Assembly (NCBI RefSeq): GCF_036588685.1
Contig: NC_086381.1
Span: 54,807,431 to 54,871,430 of the forward strand
Reading direction: 5' to 3'
Origin: Mytilus trossulus
Lineage: Eukaryota > Mollusca > Bivalvia > Mytilida > Mytilidae
Length of the DNA: 64,000 nt
In this document: positions 33,801 to 46,650 of the stretch, one piece after another
How the letters are laid out: every line of letters starts with the position of its first letter
Position numbering within the stretch: position 1 is the first letter of the stretch
The notes under the pieces: model-generated
Seen by the model: the letters and a program-made list of their open reading frames with translations, nothing else
What the model was told of the DNA's origin: nothing
The model's database searches: none
Position numbers and translations under genes: made by a program

Positions 33801-34117
33801 TACCTTTGATAACAATAAAGTTAGCTGACTATTTATGTAGCTCTTATTTCTTAGTTTGTCAAATTACAATTTATTAAGAACTTCCTTTGTCACTTTGCAA
33901 ATCATAGCAACGAGTTTATAAAGTTTTATATGCATAATATCGTACAAAGATTATCGTTTTTATTTGCTGTTGGATTACTTTACTGGATTATGTTAACCCA
34001 TTCCATTGTATGTTTTTATGTATATAATATTTTATTTTTAGAAAATGATAATATACTAATCAACTTACTGCTGGTAAGAATAACAAAAAACAACAAGAAT
34101 ATTGAAAACATCCTCAT
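30842..34117 (-). CDS. Defensin-like cationic cysteine-rich peptide precursor, three exons
   Basis: Predicted secreted antimicrobial peptide of 72 aa. Exon 1 (34117-34069) encodes a signal peptide, MRMFSIFLLFFVILTS, and ends at a GTAAGT donor. Exon 2 (32641-32492) follows TTTCTTTTCAG and ends at GTAAGT. Exon 3 (30861-30842) follows a pyrimidine-rich tract and GCAG. It completes a split cysteine codon, adds GYRYG and stops. Splice phases (1, 1) agree at both introns. Cysteine spacing is C-x3-C-x6-C-x-C-x2-CC-x4-C-x4-C-x6-C-x-C-x2-C. The first C-x3-C-x6-C and last GGYC-x6-C-x-C-x2-C parts match my memory of mussel (MGD-type) defensins. Four extra cysteines sit between them and the usual first cysteine is missing. 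The mature part has no Asp or Glu and about nine Lys/Arg. AATAAA lies at 30771-30766. The odd cysteine count is unusual. Intron 2 holds a dispersed repeat. Confidence 0.75.
31870..32115 (+). repeat. Dispersed mussel repeat, GAGACAACTCTCC family
   Basis: It carries 'gatgtggtgtgagtgccaat', 'gagacaactcgccatccaa' and 'aaagtacggcc' as in the other copies. It lies inside intron 2 of the defensin-like gene. The 107-codon plus-strand frame over it is repeat read-through. Confidence 0.8.
33741..33780 (+). ncRNA. Degenerate hammerhead motif
   Basis: CTGATGA (33745-33751), stem II GTC/GAC and a terminal GTC cleavage triplet with a short stem III are present. The required G of GAAA is T (TAAAC at 33765-33769), and stem I has a mismatch, so cleavage is unlikely. 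It belongs to the same dispersed repeat family as 29375-29510 and lies in intron 1 of the defensin-like gene on the opposite strand. Confidence 0.55.
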
Positions 34118-34249
34118 GTTTAGTATTATGTTTAAACACTGTATAAATTGTACCTTGTAAACGATCCCTAGATCATAAAAAGCAAATGGTATTCTTCTTC
34201 GATACATATCATCACCTTGGTAAGTCATTTGTTAGTATAAATACGACAC

Positions 34250-35490
34250 GTTTTATTTTCATTGATAAATTTGGAAAACTATAAAATGTATATTACATGA
34301 TTTATTAAATGTATGACGATAGACGGTTGATTACAAACTTCAGTGCATATAGTCTAACCTTTATTGTGTCATAATGGTTAATACATTTTTTATTATTAAA
34401 GTAATAAAAATAATGATAAGTGTTAATTTTAGGTAGTATACAAAGAGTATAAACATGAAAAATAGATTAAAAAAAAATAAGGACAAATTAAAATGTACGA
34501 TTAGTCTGTTTTAATAAAAGGAAACACTATATAAAATTACAACTTCTAGCTCACTCAATACTATCATCAAATAAGTTTCCTGAGTCATATAAAAGACTAT
34601 TCTTGCAGTCTGACTTCCTGATTTTCTCTTTTTGGTTGTTGGTGTTAGGTTTTGCTTTTATTTGCAAATTATATAATATGTAGTATGATATCAACTACTG
34701 CAGACTAAGCTATAAGAGCAAACAGACAACCGACCTAGACAGTATAAATGATTTGATCGAAAAATAAACAAATCATAAACTCAATACGCATATTATTTCT
34801 TATGATATAGCACTCAAACTGCAGCAGGATTTATATGTAATTAATTGTATTGTTATTTATAAAATACATGTGTCTCATATTGTCCTTATATTGTCTGAAC
34901 AAAAGTTCCTGCACAATTTTATGATGAATCGTTAGAAAAAACACTTCAAATGTACCTCATTTTGTGATTAAAAGGTTAACTAAATACTCAATTGAATGAA
35001 CTCACATGTCAAGTTAACTATATTAAAACACTAGAAACTTTTGATTATGTTTGAAACTATACTTGTCGACCAAAACATCAAAGATTGTAATAATGCTCTG
35101 AATGGCATTGCCCTTTTTATTTCATAGTTGAAATGTTCTTTGAGAAAACTAAGTTAAAGTGAAATGTACTGCTCAATCAAAGGATGAATTAAATGGTCAA
35201 GATTTCACAAGAATGTTGTTTTTGTTAATTGATAACACGATTTCGATATGGTTGAACACAAGTTAGGTAGAATATAATTGAACTATATTTTTTGTCATTT
35301 TAAAAATAATGATAATCATATATTCAATGAATTGAATATAGGCTTGTAAGTTTTTAGTATATATTTCAGAAACATTGCTGTAAAAAAGGGAATTGACATT
35401 ACATATCAATCGGTATGTGGAGAGTTGTAAGATCAGTTGGTGTATTCCACTATTAGAATATATATTTAAAAAAATGACTAGTATATATTT
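34250..35490. other. No gene seen; presumed upstream region of the defensin-like gene
   Basis: Non-coding and AT-rich. On the minus strand a TATTTATA-like word (about 34242-34235) lies some 120 bases upstream of the start codon and could serve as the promoter TATA. The support is weak. Confidence 0.35.
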
Positions 35491-35494
35491 GTTT

Positions 35495-35635
35495 AGGGGC
35501 CAGCTGAAGGACGCCTCCGGGTGCGGGAATTTCTCGCTACATTGAAGACCTGTTGGTGACCTTCTGCTGTTGTTTTTTATTTGGTCGGGTTGTTGTCTCT
35601 TTGACACATTCCCCATTTCCATTCTCAATTTTACC
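35495..35635 (+). repeat. GC-richer dispersed repeat (ggaccagctgaaggac type)
   Basis: The sequence from 'ggggccagctgaaggacgcc' through 'gttgtctctttgacacattc' is recalled as a very common mussel repeat. A partial copy of its right part lies at 41600-41635. Confidence 0.6.
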
Positions 35636-36539
35636 TTCTTTATAACTAAGTATGACTGGTATCAAATCATCGGAATATATAGATACAGAACAGACATATT
35701 AAAATATAGAATGGACACGGACAATGTTTTAGAGACAACGACCCGACCAAAAACACATGAATATGTTTTTGGAAGAACAAAAATATACCTGGCCGTGTGT
35801 TATTAGATAACAGTCTCGAAACTCAAAAACATATAATAATCAGACATGATGTCGTAAATTGTTTGAAAATGAATATTTCATTTAGCTGTTTACATTGGCA
35901 GAACTATATAATTAGCACGAATGAACAATGCAACAATAGTTTGTACTTTCCAAAAGATATAACTTTTATCTTATATTTCAAGTGACATTTTCAGTACGTT
36001 AGTTTACAACAAATGCACTTAATACAATATTGAATGGAAAACGTAGCTAAGTACCTTACTGAACGATACTATTTCCTCGGCGTCGTATTTTCTAAATACA
36101 TTGTATGCTGAACATTATCATGCCAACACTTTTGTAATGATTACATGCTCTTGACTTTATTTATGCATCATCTATATTAATGTGTTTTAGTCTTGACATT
36201 AATCGATTGATTAATTGCCATATTAAAGGTAACGTTAGCATACCAACGCAATGTACCATCAATGGTTCAAATATAGAGTAACATTTATTTTATCTGTATT
36301 GCAATAACTTACTTTTGTTGTCACATTTAGTTTAAAATGCTAGTTCAAAATAATCAGCATCTATTCACACAAAGGAACGATTATATTTGAAAACAAATTC
36401 TTTGTTTTTTAAATGAATAAGAAGTTGTAATCACTTATCTCAGTCTTCTGATATTATAATCAAACATTTTAAAAATGGAAGAAAATGGAAAGCATTTTTC
36501 ATTTGCCATTTATAAAATGCATACACACTATCATTAGTT

Positions 36540-36640
36540 TTGGAATAAACCGTTGTTAATTTCTGTATAATTTCGGCTCTCGTGCAGAATTGTCTCATTG
36601 GCAATCATACCCAATCTCTTTTCAATATTTGATAATAAAT
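36540..36640 (-). repeat. Dispersed repeat fragment, GAGACAACTCTCC family
   Basis: The reverse complement contains 'gggtatgattgccaatgaga', matching the start of the family's other copies. Confidence 0.6.
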
Positions 36641-37799
36641 TATTGCATCAATTGGGTCGTATCAGCTTTGCTTTCTAGACAAAGTTATTGAATATATGCT
36701 ATGGCATTCCATAAACACAGAAATTAGGTAATTCCCATTGATAAGCTTACTGAAAGCATAACTGCTAAAGAATGGCATACTTTAATCATGTTAGAATCCC
36801 ACAACTAAAAATGTCGATTTCGGTTATTCTTAATATAAGAAGCATAGTTTGAAATATATTGTAGCAATATAAAGAGCAAATAATCATTTAAATAACGAAA
36901 TTTTATTAGAGAATAAAGATTTATATTGAGGGGGAAAAACGATTCAGTAAGTGATATTTTCATTAGATTTCACAATAAATTGGTATCAACGTATCTGTAA
37001 AAGGTAGTAGCCATACTTCGATACTATAAAGTTTTCATTTTCAAATATAACCCTGATATTCTGTAATATACACATGATTCATATGCAAAATTAACCGCAT
37101 CGCAAAAAACATCAAGTACATTTGGTATAATCATATCTTAATATAAATACAGTTTTCGGAGGACACCAAAACAGACCGTGATCATGATGATGCGTTCAAA
37201 ATATGTTTGAATAAAGGAAGATAAACAAAGATTTACGGAAGAGGTATAAAGGTTGATAGACGAGTTATTAAGATTTACGGCAGAGCGAATTTACAAGATC
37301 AAACCTAAACGTGCTAAATGAAGATATAGAATTTTAAACGTTTAATGTATTCTTCCTACTTCTAAAGGTTATCCAATTTTTCTGAATGTTCATCTTTTAG
37401 GTATTATATTTAAAAAAAAAAAGACAATAGTAGTATACCGCTGTTGAAAAGTCATAAATCGATTGAGAAAAAACAAATAATGTTTACAAACTAAAACTGG
37501 GGAAACATCAAGTTGTGATTAATCCAATTTTTGTACATGATATATTTCATGTGAATCTAACGAATCCGTACGCAGGTTCATCATAGTCATGTAGATACGT
37601 AAAAAGGTTTTAACATTAGAAGTGCAGTGATATTGTTACATTTTATCAATCACTAAAGATGTCATAAATGTTTTATCAAGTCATTTCGGATTTTCAATTT
37701 AAATGTAGGTTAGTGGTTGTTCATGGATGCTGTGTAATACAATTGTAGTCCTTTCAATATTTTGTATATACATTTATATTTAACCCGTTTCCTCGGTTT

Positions 37800-38070
37800 C
37801 CTCGGTTTTAGTTTGTTACCCCGATTTTGTTTTTGTCCATGGATTTATGAGTTTTGAACTGCGGTATACTACTGTTGCCTTTATTAGCCGTACGTTTTCT
37901 CGTTTGAATTGTTTTACACTTAGTCTTGTCGTGTCGGTGCTTTTTTATATCTGACTACGCGTTATTGGTTTTTTGCTTGTTGTCAAAGGCTATACGGTAA
38001 TATACCGTTTGTTAATTTCTGTGTCATTTCTCTCGTTGATAAAATCGATAATACCCCATCTTATTTTAAT
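37800..38070 (-). repeat. Dispersed repeat copy, GAGACAACTCTCC family (diverged)
   Basis: In reverse complement it contains the family's central and left parts ('ttttctcgtttgaattgttt', 'ggctatacggtaatataccg'). It is fairly long but diverged. Confidence 0.6.
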
Positions 38071-39144
38071 ACTCAATTACAAATTATTGCAGTTCATCTT
38101 TTCATCAGTTTGGTAATATCAGCTTTGCTTTGTTCAGTGTATGTAAAGTGCGGATCCTAAAATATCATTTTTACTGTATATGCCATAAATGTCTAATGTA
38201 GAATGATAAATAAACAGACGAACTTTTTTTAATTTTTGAAAAAAATGAAGAAAATTATTTAAAATGTATATGTTCAGAAATACATAATACTAATAAAACA
38301 AAGTAAGAGATGCGAGCGGGTTTTATCGCGCCTAAAGCCATCCAGCTGTGAAAAATATACCAAAATAGGTGAATATTTAGGACATTTCACGAACAGATCG
38401 TGCAGGTGCTTTATAACTAACAGGTGAGATGTTGTTGCAGTAAAAAAATTTCACTTTAATACAATTATTAAAGTTGTATAACGTAGAATATGTTTTGTCA
38501 TTCAGTTTCTTCATATTTAACTAAATTCCACTATGCTGATATCGTTATGCTAGTCATGTTTACTGTCGAATAATGATACTATTCTTTCATTTTCACTGTG
38601 GAGCGAATCATTAGTATTGTATATGCGGTGCATTTTTACTGTATAATTTTATTTTTTTATCTATTACAGCTCATTTCTTTTAGCATGTAGAGCAAGACTT
38701 TAGTTGATTTGCTTGCTATTTTTTATTGGATAATCATTATGATAACACCCAATTTAATTCAAATATTAAAAATACATGTTAAACTATGCCTATTCATATT
38801 GTTTAAAAATGTCAATCTTATTTACAAAGTTTGTATAAACAATTATACAAACAAAGCAAGCAAGCCAACCAAAGTTTTGCTTTACATGCATTAGGAAATT
38901 AGCTGTAAAGCCTTTATTTAGCCGACTTGCTCAAACAATAGATAAAGTAAGAGAAAGATTTGATAAAATTTAACTTACGGAGGAAAGTTTGGTTTTGAAA
39001 CACTCTAATAAATTCAATAGAAATAACATTTATTTCAAAAATATTCCATTTAGTTTCTTATAAAGCGTATAGGGATCTTTATCCTTATTTTTTTTTTTAT
39101 CCATTTTCATGACACTTCACCACTAATTACGTACATCTTGATAT

Positions 39145-39330
39145 ATATTGCACCTTTGTTTTACCGTTTTAAAGGTTTTACACTGGAGTCCTTTATAACT
39201 TGCTGTTCGGTGTGAGCCAAGACTCCATGTTGAAGACCGTATTTTGACGTATAATGGTTTACTTTTATAAATTGTGACTCGGATGGAGAGTTGTCTCATT
39301 GTCACATACGACATCTATCTATGGCTCAAA
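39145..39330 (-). repeat. Dispersed repeat copy, GAGACAACTCTCC family
   Basis: The reverse complement of 39240-39310 gives 'gacaatgagacaactctcc', followed by the 'aagaccg/aaagtacgg' block. It is a good match to 59500-59725. Confidence 0.75.
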
Positions 39331-39499
39331 AACGAAACGAGACGGGATAAAAAGGGATAAAAAAAATCTACGCTACTTTTTTAATATATTTATTATGGGC
39401 TTAATATGAGTCAAAATAGAGTAAAATAGTGGGTCGCATTCGGGTATAAGCGTCACGCCGGATTGCCGATTTTTTGCAAGCGTGACAGGTGAAAGTCAA

Positions 39500-39670
39500 A
39501 TGATTGTGTAGTGAAAAACGGGAAATGAAGTCTAGCGGGACACGGATAATTACAAAAAATTAGAACTGCACAGTATAATCGGGATACGGGAATCTGACAA
39601 AACAATAAGCGGAATACGGGAATCTGCCAAAACAGTAAGCGAGATCCGGGATCAGAACCCCCCCCAATGC
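39500..39670 (+). repeat. CGGGAT-rich dispersed repeat
   Basis: Tandem 'gggaatctgacaaaacaata' units of about 34 bp end in 'gagatccgggatcagaaccc'. Related to 16880-17085 and 27730-27945. Confidence 0.65.
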
Positions 39671-40019
39671 GACCCCAAAATAAGATATTTTTGTATATTC
39701 ATCCAATTGTTGCTGTCATGCCTTCAATAACAAATGTATCCGATGCATGCATTTTTTTTTATATTTTTGGTCCCTTTTTCAATTTTGTGGGGTCCAACTT
39801 TATAGACAAAAGTCCTTTAATATAGATATTTGGAATTCGTTGACATGCTGAATCTTACCGTGTATCTAGTTTGGGGATTTTTTGCCTAGTTAATGAAATA
39901 GCCCACATAGAGTTCCAAAGGGTCTAAAATCAACAAAAATGAATTGTAGCATGCTTTTCGTGTACAATAACCAAATGTGAATGGTTTTACCTCTGCGGTA
40001 GTATCTATTCGCGGATCTA

Positions 40020-40105
40020 TAATTTTTCATAAGTAGGGGCCCACTGACTGCCTAAGAGGGCCCGCTGCTGTCACGCTCCAGTGATTCCCTATATAAGTTG
40101 AAATC
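40020..40105 (+). repeat. Short GC-rich repeat fragment
   Basis: 'gggcccactgactgcctaag' with a second inverted-like 'gggcccgctgctgtcacg' is recalled as a common mussel repeat. It is GC-rich against AT-rich surroundings. Confidence 0.4.
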
Positions 40106-43100
40106 AAGGAAAGACGTAATCTGAAGAATACAATATGACATTTTGAGAATCGCTTTTGTTACAAGTTTGAAAAGCTATATATATTTGATGAAGAATGAAT
40201 GAAGAGTTTGTATTTCAATTTGAAAATACATGTATCATAAATCCTTAAGTCATCAACTAAGTTTTTTTTCATTTGTTGCAAGTGCATTTATCACATAATT
40301 CTTCAATAAAAATTCCTCGCATCTTTGAAAATTCTACATTAATAATGACTGCACTAACAGTGATAATTCTTCGCATCTATAGTTAAAATGGATCGCTTTC
40401 AATAATCGATATGCTATGTTATGATGCTTTTATAACACTTATTTGAACCTTAATGCTATGGTTGTATATTATAAAGACATATCACAATGAAAATGTGTTA
40501 AAACTTAACTTAAAATCCTTTAACTTGATATTTTCAAAACGTAAACAAATACAGTTTTCCCATGATCCTTTATTCTACAATAGACATACCCGCATATAAC
40601 AGTAAAAATGAACTAGCTGGATTCGCACTTTATATACACGTTTGTTTATGAATATGCGATAGCATTCGATGTTTGAGCATACTAAGAGCATATTTGCTCA
40701 AGCATGGCATTCTTTAATAACTTAAGAATCACACAAACGAAATCGTCGATTTTATTATTTTAAATTTAAGAAGCATCGATTGAATCATATTGTAGCAATA
40801 TACAGAACAATCAATAATTTATGATTACGAAATTTATTATATATAGAATTAAGATATATATTGAGAGAAAAACAATGCAATTAAACAAGTGACAAATGCA
40901 TGAGCATTCACATCAATTTGCTATTTATTTCGCACTGAAAGGATGTATAGTGATCTAACTCTTTTCTCTTCAATCAATCATGCTTATGGACTTAAGTTTA
41001 AATAAAATTCCTATACAAGCTGACACTATTTTGTTCTAAACTATTTCACCTAGTTTAGTTATCTGAACCAATCAATGTGATTGCATGTCATTTCATAACT
41101 TAAATATAAAACAGCATATTTTTTAAATATTGTACTTTTGCTGTAATATTTAATTAAATTATCCGCACATTAACTGCAAACATTAGCTGCAAAACATACA
41201 CATAATTGATTTCATTTTCTTGAGAAAACACTGCATTTTAAAAGTTTATGCCAATGGCAAATCAATTTACAAAGGCTGTTTTATGTTTATAAAACAATTA
41301 GCATGATTAAAAGACAGAAGTAAATATAAGCAATATTACTTCGACTTTTATATAATGTATACAGACTATAAGTAGTTTTGCAATGTATGTAATTTAAAAA
41401 AAAAATTCATGCTTACAACATTTTAACCGACATCTTTGAAAATACATTTCAGACTAATGAGAGTTTTTTCAATGAAACGGAAGGATTACGTTGATACTAA
41501 TTTGTCTTTTCGCAAAAGAGGCTGAATTATGCAGAATTTAAGCTAGATTTAATATGACAGTTATACATATTCAAAGTACAAATACTGAATACAAATGTTG
41601 ACTTGTTGACACATTCCCCATTCACATTTGATTGTATATGTCGCGGCTTTATAATATCAAAATACCTCCTATATGTTCAGTTATTACCGCGTACAAAAAT
41701 GAATCAATTGTTCATTATACAAAATGACCACAAAAACATTCTGTATGAATTAAACAGGAAAAAACACCATTTTGTGATTAGAAATAGAAACAAAATGATA
41801 AAATTGTTGAATATTTCAGGAAAAGATAGCTTTCAGACACTGCTTTGAGAATATTAAAGGAAAGATATGGTCTTCGTACGTTTTTTTCCGGCTATAATAC
41901 AAAATAGGAAAATTCCATGTAGAATCCTTCAGAAAATGCACTGTTTTAACGTAACCTCCCCTTAAAATGCCAATTTAAACAAAAAAATAGTTAACATTTG
42001 CAACATTATTAATATTTATAAGTTATATTCTTATAAATTGGTTCTCATAAATGGAAATTGATATTAAATATCTGCATTCCAGCATCAAATTTTGATAACT
42101 TGAAGGAAAATCTGGACCTTTGGCTCTCTGTTTTTTACAATCCAAGATGGAGGAAGACACCCTTACCACCTTAAGGATGTTTTGGATTCAAGATGTTATA
42201 GAATTGATCTAAACTTCTGTGAATAACATAGTATATGTGTATCCAAACAGCTAGATACCAGGTTCATCGTGGTCATACGAGATGTGTTGAAAGATTTGAA
42301 TATTAGCATAAACAAATTGTAAACATCTATCACATCATAAATATATATCATCACATTTGCAAATAAGTCAAATCAATCCTTCTTTTTCAATTACTATTTT
42401 TATGGTAGATACGATCAACTTTGCTGTGTCAACAACATAATGGGGAGATTTTTAGGAAAAACAATACAAACGGTAATAAAGTGACATTAATTGTTCGGTC
42501 ATATGTTGATCAAAACTCCTCTAGAATGGCAAACTACAGAATCTCAAAAACGAATTCATTGATTTTGTTATTCTGAATTTAAGAACATAGTTAAAACTAC
42601 ACTGTACAAAAACGAAGAATAAATATACATTTATATTACGAACTTTTCATCATAGAATTAACATTTATATTAGAGAAAAAACAAGCCAAGAAAAAGTGAC
42701 AAATTGAACTGCATTTAAATAAAATAGACGTGTCATTTCAGAATTTTTTTTTGTGTAACCTGTGAGGCGGTTTATAAACCAAACGTAAAATTAAAGTACT
42801 TTTCTCTCGTCCATCATGATTATGAAATCAAGTAGAACTACACAAAACTGGCACAGTCCTTCCATAAAAATGTTCACATAGTTTATGTACGATTGCATTT
42901 ATCAGAACCAAGTATAGTAATACATGTGAACGTATGAAGATCTTTTACAAACATTCCTATAGTATAAATGGCAAAGCTTAGCGTGGCAAGTTTCAAAGCC
43001 GGATTTCATAATGTTTAAATGAAACTTGTTAAATAAAGGCTCCGACATTGATGTATTAATGGATATTTCGTGTTTGTTATGGCGTCTATTAATTAATAGG

Positions 43101-43979
43101 AATCTGCTTTGATAAACTTACTATTGCGTTCCTAAACACTATGCTTACATGGGTTGTATTATTTAACATTCTTGTTATACACACATGTCAAAGATAATTT
43201 GAATCAATTTTTCTTTATGTAGTTTTTTAATTATGGCCAACGTTTACCTCTATTTTTGAAACATGTCTTTGTTGTATTCAACTATTATCTACAAAGTTAA
43301 CGTTTGACAGGCGTTATCTCATACATGTAAGTTTTAGACAGTAACATTAAACCGTTGATTTTTTGCACAGTTTCTTCTATATAAAAAAAAATGAAAAATA
43401 AAAAAAAATATTATTTACTGCATTGCATACCGGTTCAACGAACTACATTGTAATCAATGATAATTTCATTAAATGCATATTGATTGTGTCAAACATATCT
43501 GATTACATAAATTGCAACTGAAAATTATCAATCAATTATACTTGCAAGGTCGAACCAACATTGCTCTAAACTACTGCAAATTCGGTATGTATAATAATGA
43601 TTTTTACTTATAAAGATAAAAATCCTTTGAATAAATCATTAAATGCAAGAGTGCTTTGTAGTAAGATTGATTTATAAATCTAAGATTTGTATAAAATATG
43701 AGTGTGAAAGCTGTTAAAAAATTTTTTAACCAGATTTCCCGAAGGGCGAAGCCTTATTCGAACGCAGAGGTCGAACCCAGAATAGTTTTGGCAAGTATGG
43801 ACAGATTATTCAAGCTTGATACAGCTTTTGAATTTGAATTGTGATTTAATAGTTGACACAACACAGGTTTCTGACACAGAATCAATGTGGTCTAAAAACT
43901 ACAATTTAAAAACTTAAATTGTTTGAATAAGACATTTAGTATACCTATGTTGGTCCAATATCCAAAATCTAAATACATG

Positions 43980-44830
43980 GTAAGCTTTAGCATATCAAAG
44001 AATTCCAAGAATTCAATTTTTAAAGAAATCAAATAATGTTCAATTTAGACCCTTCAGAACTCAATGTGGACCAATTTGATAACCGGGCCCAAATATTAAA
44101 AATCTAAATACATGGTTAAATTCAGCATATTGAAGGACCCCATACATACATTTTTGTTGAAATCAAACAAAGTTAAATTTTGGACCCCGATTTGGACCAA
44201 CTTGAAAACTGGGCCCATAATTAAAAAATCTAAGTACATATTTAGATTCAGAATTTCAAAGAACCCCAAGAATTTAATGTTTGTTAAAATCAATCTTATT
44301 TTAATTATAGACCATTTAGACCTCAATGTAGACCAATTTGAAAACAGGACCAAAGATTAAGAATATAAAAAACAGTTAGATTTTGGCATATCAAAGAACC
44401 CTTATAAATAATATTTGGATTACATCAAACAAAGTTTAATTTTGGACCCTTTTGCCCCCTTATTTCAAAATTGTTGGAACCAAAACTCTCAAAATCAATC
44501 CAAACCTTTCTTTTTGGTCATAAAACTTGTGTTAAAATTTCATTAATTTCTATATATTACTTATACTAAAGTTATATGCATAAACAAAGAAAAATTCGAA
44601 TTTGGGTCCTTTTTGGCCCCTAATTCCTAAACTGTTAGGACCAAAACTCCCAAAATCCATCCCAACCTTCCTTTTGTGGTTATAAACTTTATGTTAAAAT
44701 TTCATAGATTTCTGTACACTCACACTAAAGTAATTGTGCGAAAACTAGGAACAATGCTTATTTGGGCCCTTTTTTGCCCCTAATTCCTACGCTGTTGGTG
44801 CCAATTTAATGTTTGATATATCGACTATTA
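43980..44830 (+). repeat. Bivalve-type tandem repeat block
   Basis: Left part: about 135-bp units with 'aaaatctaaatacatgg', 'tcaaagaaccccaagaatt' and 'gaccaatttgaaaac'. Right part: two and a half ~180-bp units with 'gcccctaattcctaaactgt' and 'ccaaaactcccaaaatc'. I recall such units from many bivalve genomes. The two opposite ORFs over 44096-44360 are read-through of the units. Confidence 0.75.
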
Positions 44831-46590
44831 GTTAAATTTTACAGATAGTATCTGCATAATTGTTAGCAAGTGAAATTAAACAGTCGAATTTTCGCAAAGC
44901 TTCTTTTATTTAACACACTCAGACAATAAAAAGTAATGTTCATTTATAAGATTGTAAACTATTACAATTAACTATTCGAATGGCAAATCTGATTACATTA
45001 CCTATTGATTTCGTCATACGTGTCTGCTTACATAAATCGCAACTTGTTAATGTCAATCAATTATTCATTCAAGGTCGAGATGACATTGCTCTAAGCAATA
45101 GTAGTTTCGATCTGTCCGGTAAATGTTGTCTTGTAAAATCAAAAATCGATTTAATGATGAAAAGGAGGGTTGTCTGGTAGCAAGATTGTTTGGTAAGTCA
45201 AAACACTTTATAGATAAAATCGTGAAAGCTTGTTAAAACCAAGACGGATGACGTTGATTATCGTACTTTTGACAAAGGGTTGAATTAGGGATCTGTTTGT
45301 TATATGATTGCCATCTGAATAAAAATGACAAGGATAGAATATACATGGACTATAAAAAATATGTAAACAAATGATGAGCTCCAGTAGTATGATGATAACT
45401 CTGTAATTATTGGCATGTTCTCCCTTTATCAACAATAAGTGGTATATAAACTACATTTTAAGTTACTAAATCGAAGGTTTAGTTTTTTCAGCAGTTCAAC
45501 AACTAGACATACACTCCCTTTTGTAATGCGTACTTTTTATATGTTTATCCTCATGGAAGATGATTGATGCAAAAACACGCATGTAAAGTGTTATAGCGGT
45601 CAATAAGTCTAGGTATACATCAGTCCCTTTTATATAGCAACTTCTGATGATAATCAGTGTATACCTTTTCATGATAATTTATGAATACAACGATAAGATT
45701 TGTATCGTAAAAGACAGTAAGTAACCAGGAAATTATCGTTTTACTTCAAGATTATTTTATTTAGGTTATTATCCTGTTATTTTCTTATTGTGACCACCTT
45801 TGGTCTCTCTTTTATAAATATGTCTTTGTTTTGTATTTTACAATACTAAATGATTATCAGATGATATCAGAAAAAGTGTTAGCTTGGGATACTAAACAGT
45901 CGTTCTTTCGCACAGTTTCTTCTATGTTACAAAAATAGACGATCTAAAAAAACAAACTTCCTATTGCATTGCTTACATGCATATAAAATAGTCAATTAAA
46001 TCTGATTCAATTCCTATTGATTTATTCACACTTGTCTGATTACATAAGTTGCATAATTAATTATACATTCAAGGTCGAGCCGACATTGCTCTAAGCTTTT
46101 GTAAGTTCGATATGTCTGGTAAGGTTTTCTTTTTAATTGCACAATCGCTTGAATGATAAAAATGCAGGGTTGTTTGGAAATCAGATGTATTAGAAAAAGA
46201 ATTTTTGTATTAATCGACAGCGTGTTTATAAGTTTAAAATGATTTTAGTACAAATGTACTGACAAAATGAGTAAGTATGGAGTTATGGTGTGTTTGTCAC
46301 CTAGATTAACATTACAAACATAAAAGGAATCTATTGTTGCATGGTACAAGAATATTGAACGACGTTACTGACTTATAGCGTAAATATTTAATATGTTTTG
46401 TCTCTTTTTCTTATAACATATCATTTCATCTTTATCTGATGTGTGAGTGCCTTTATTTTCTGATACTGAATCGATGTGCCATGTTAAAATAATTAGTTTT
46501 AAATATGGAATGATATGTCATTTGTATTCTTTGTTAAGTGCAATATGTATTAAATAGTGTTGTATCTACTTTAAATTCTATGAAAACTGT

Positions 46591-46650
46591 ATGAACAACA
46601 ACATTTACGTTCTTTCACACTTCCTGTATGTTATATCTTTGTTTCTTTAT
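46591..46650 (+). other. Possible signal-peptide exon, weak
   Basis: The ATG at 46591 gives MNNNIYVLSHFLYVISLFLY followed directly by GTAAGT, a donor consensus. It lies about 400 bases downstream of the third exon-like block. The bases before the donor (TAT) do not fit well, and no next exon was found. Confidence 0.15.

Larger units (their letters stand above)
36640..42930. repeat. Three diverged copies of an old duplicated block
   Basis: Blocks near 36720-36970, 40670-40910 and 42490-42710 share the same ordered words: a 'tggcat/tggcaa' start, 'tcgatttt...ttatt', 'agcata...attgtagcaatata', 'acgaaatttt', 'ttatattgag.gaaaaac' and 'aagtgaca'. A further shared segment lies at 37560-37690 and 42250-42390 ('caggttcatc.tgtcat'). 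Another pair is 40970-41100 and 42810-42930. No coding sequence is evident. The divergence suggests ancient tandem duplication. Confidence 0.6.

Noticed and set aside
44096-44360. Overlapping ORFs of 82-85 codons on both strands
   Set aside because: They follow the ~135-bp tandem units and have no independent support.
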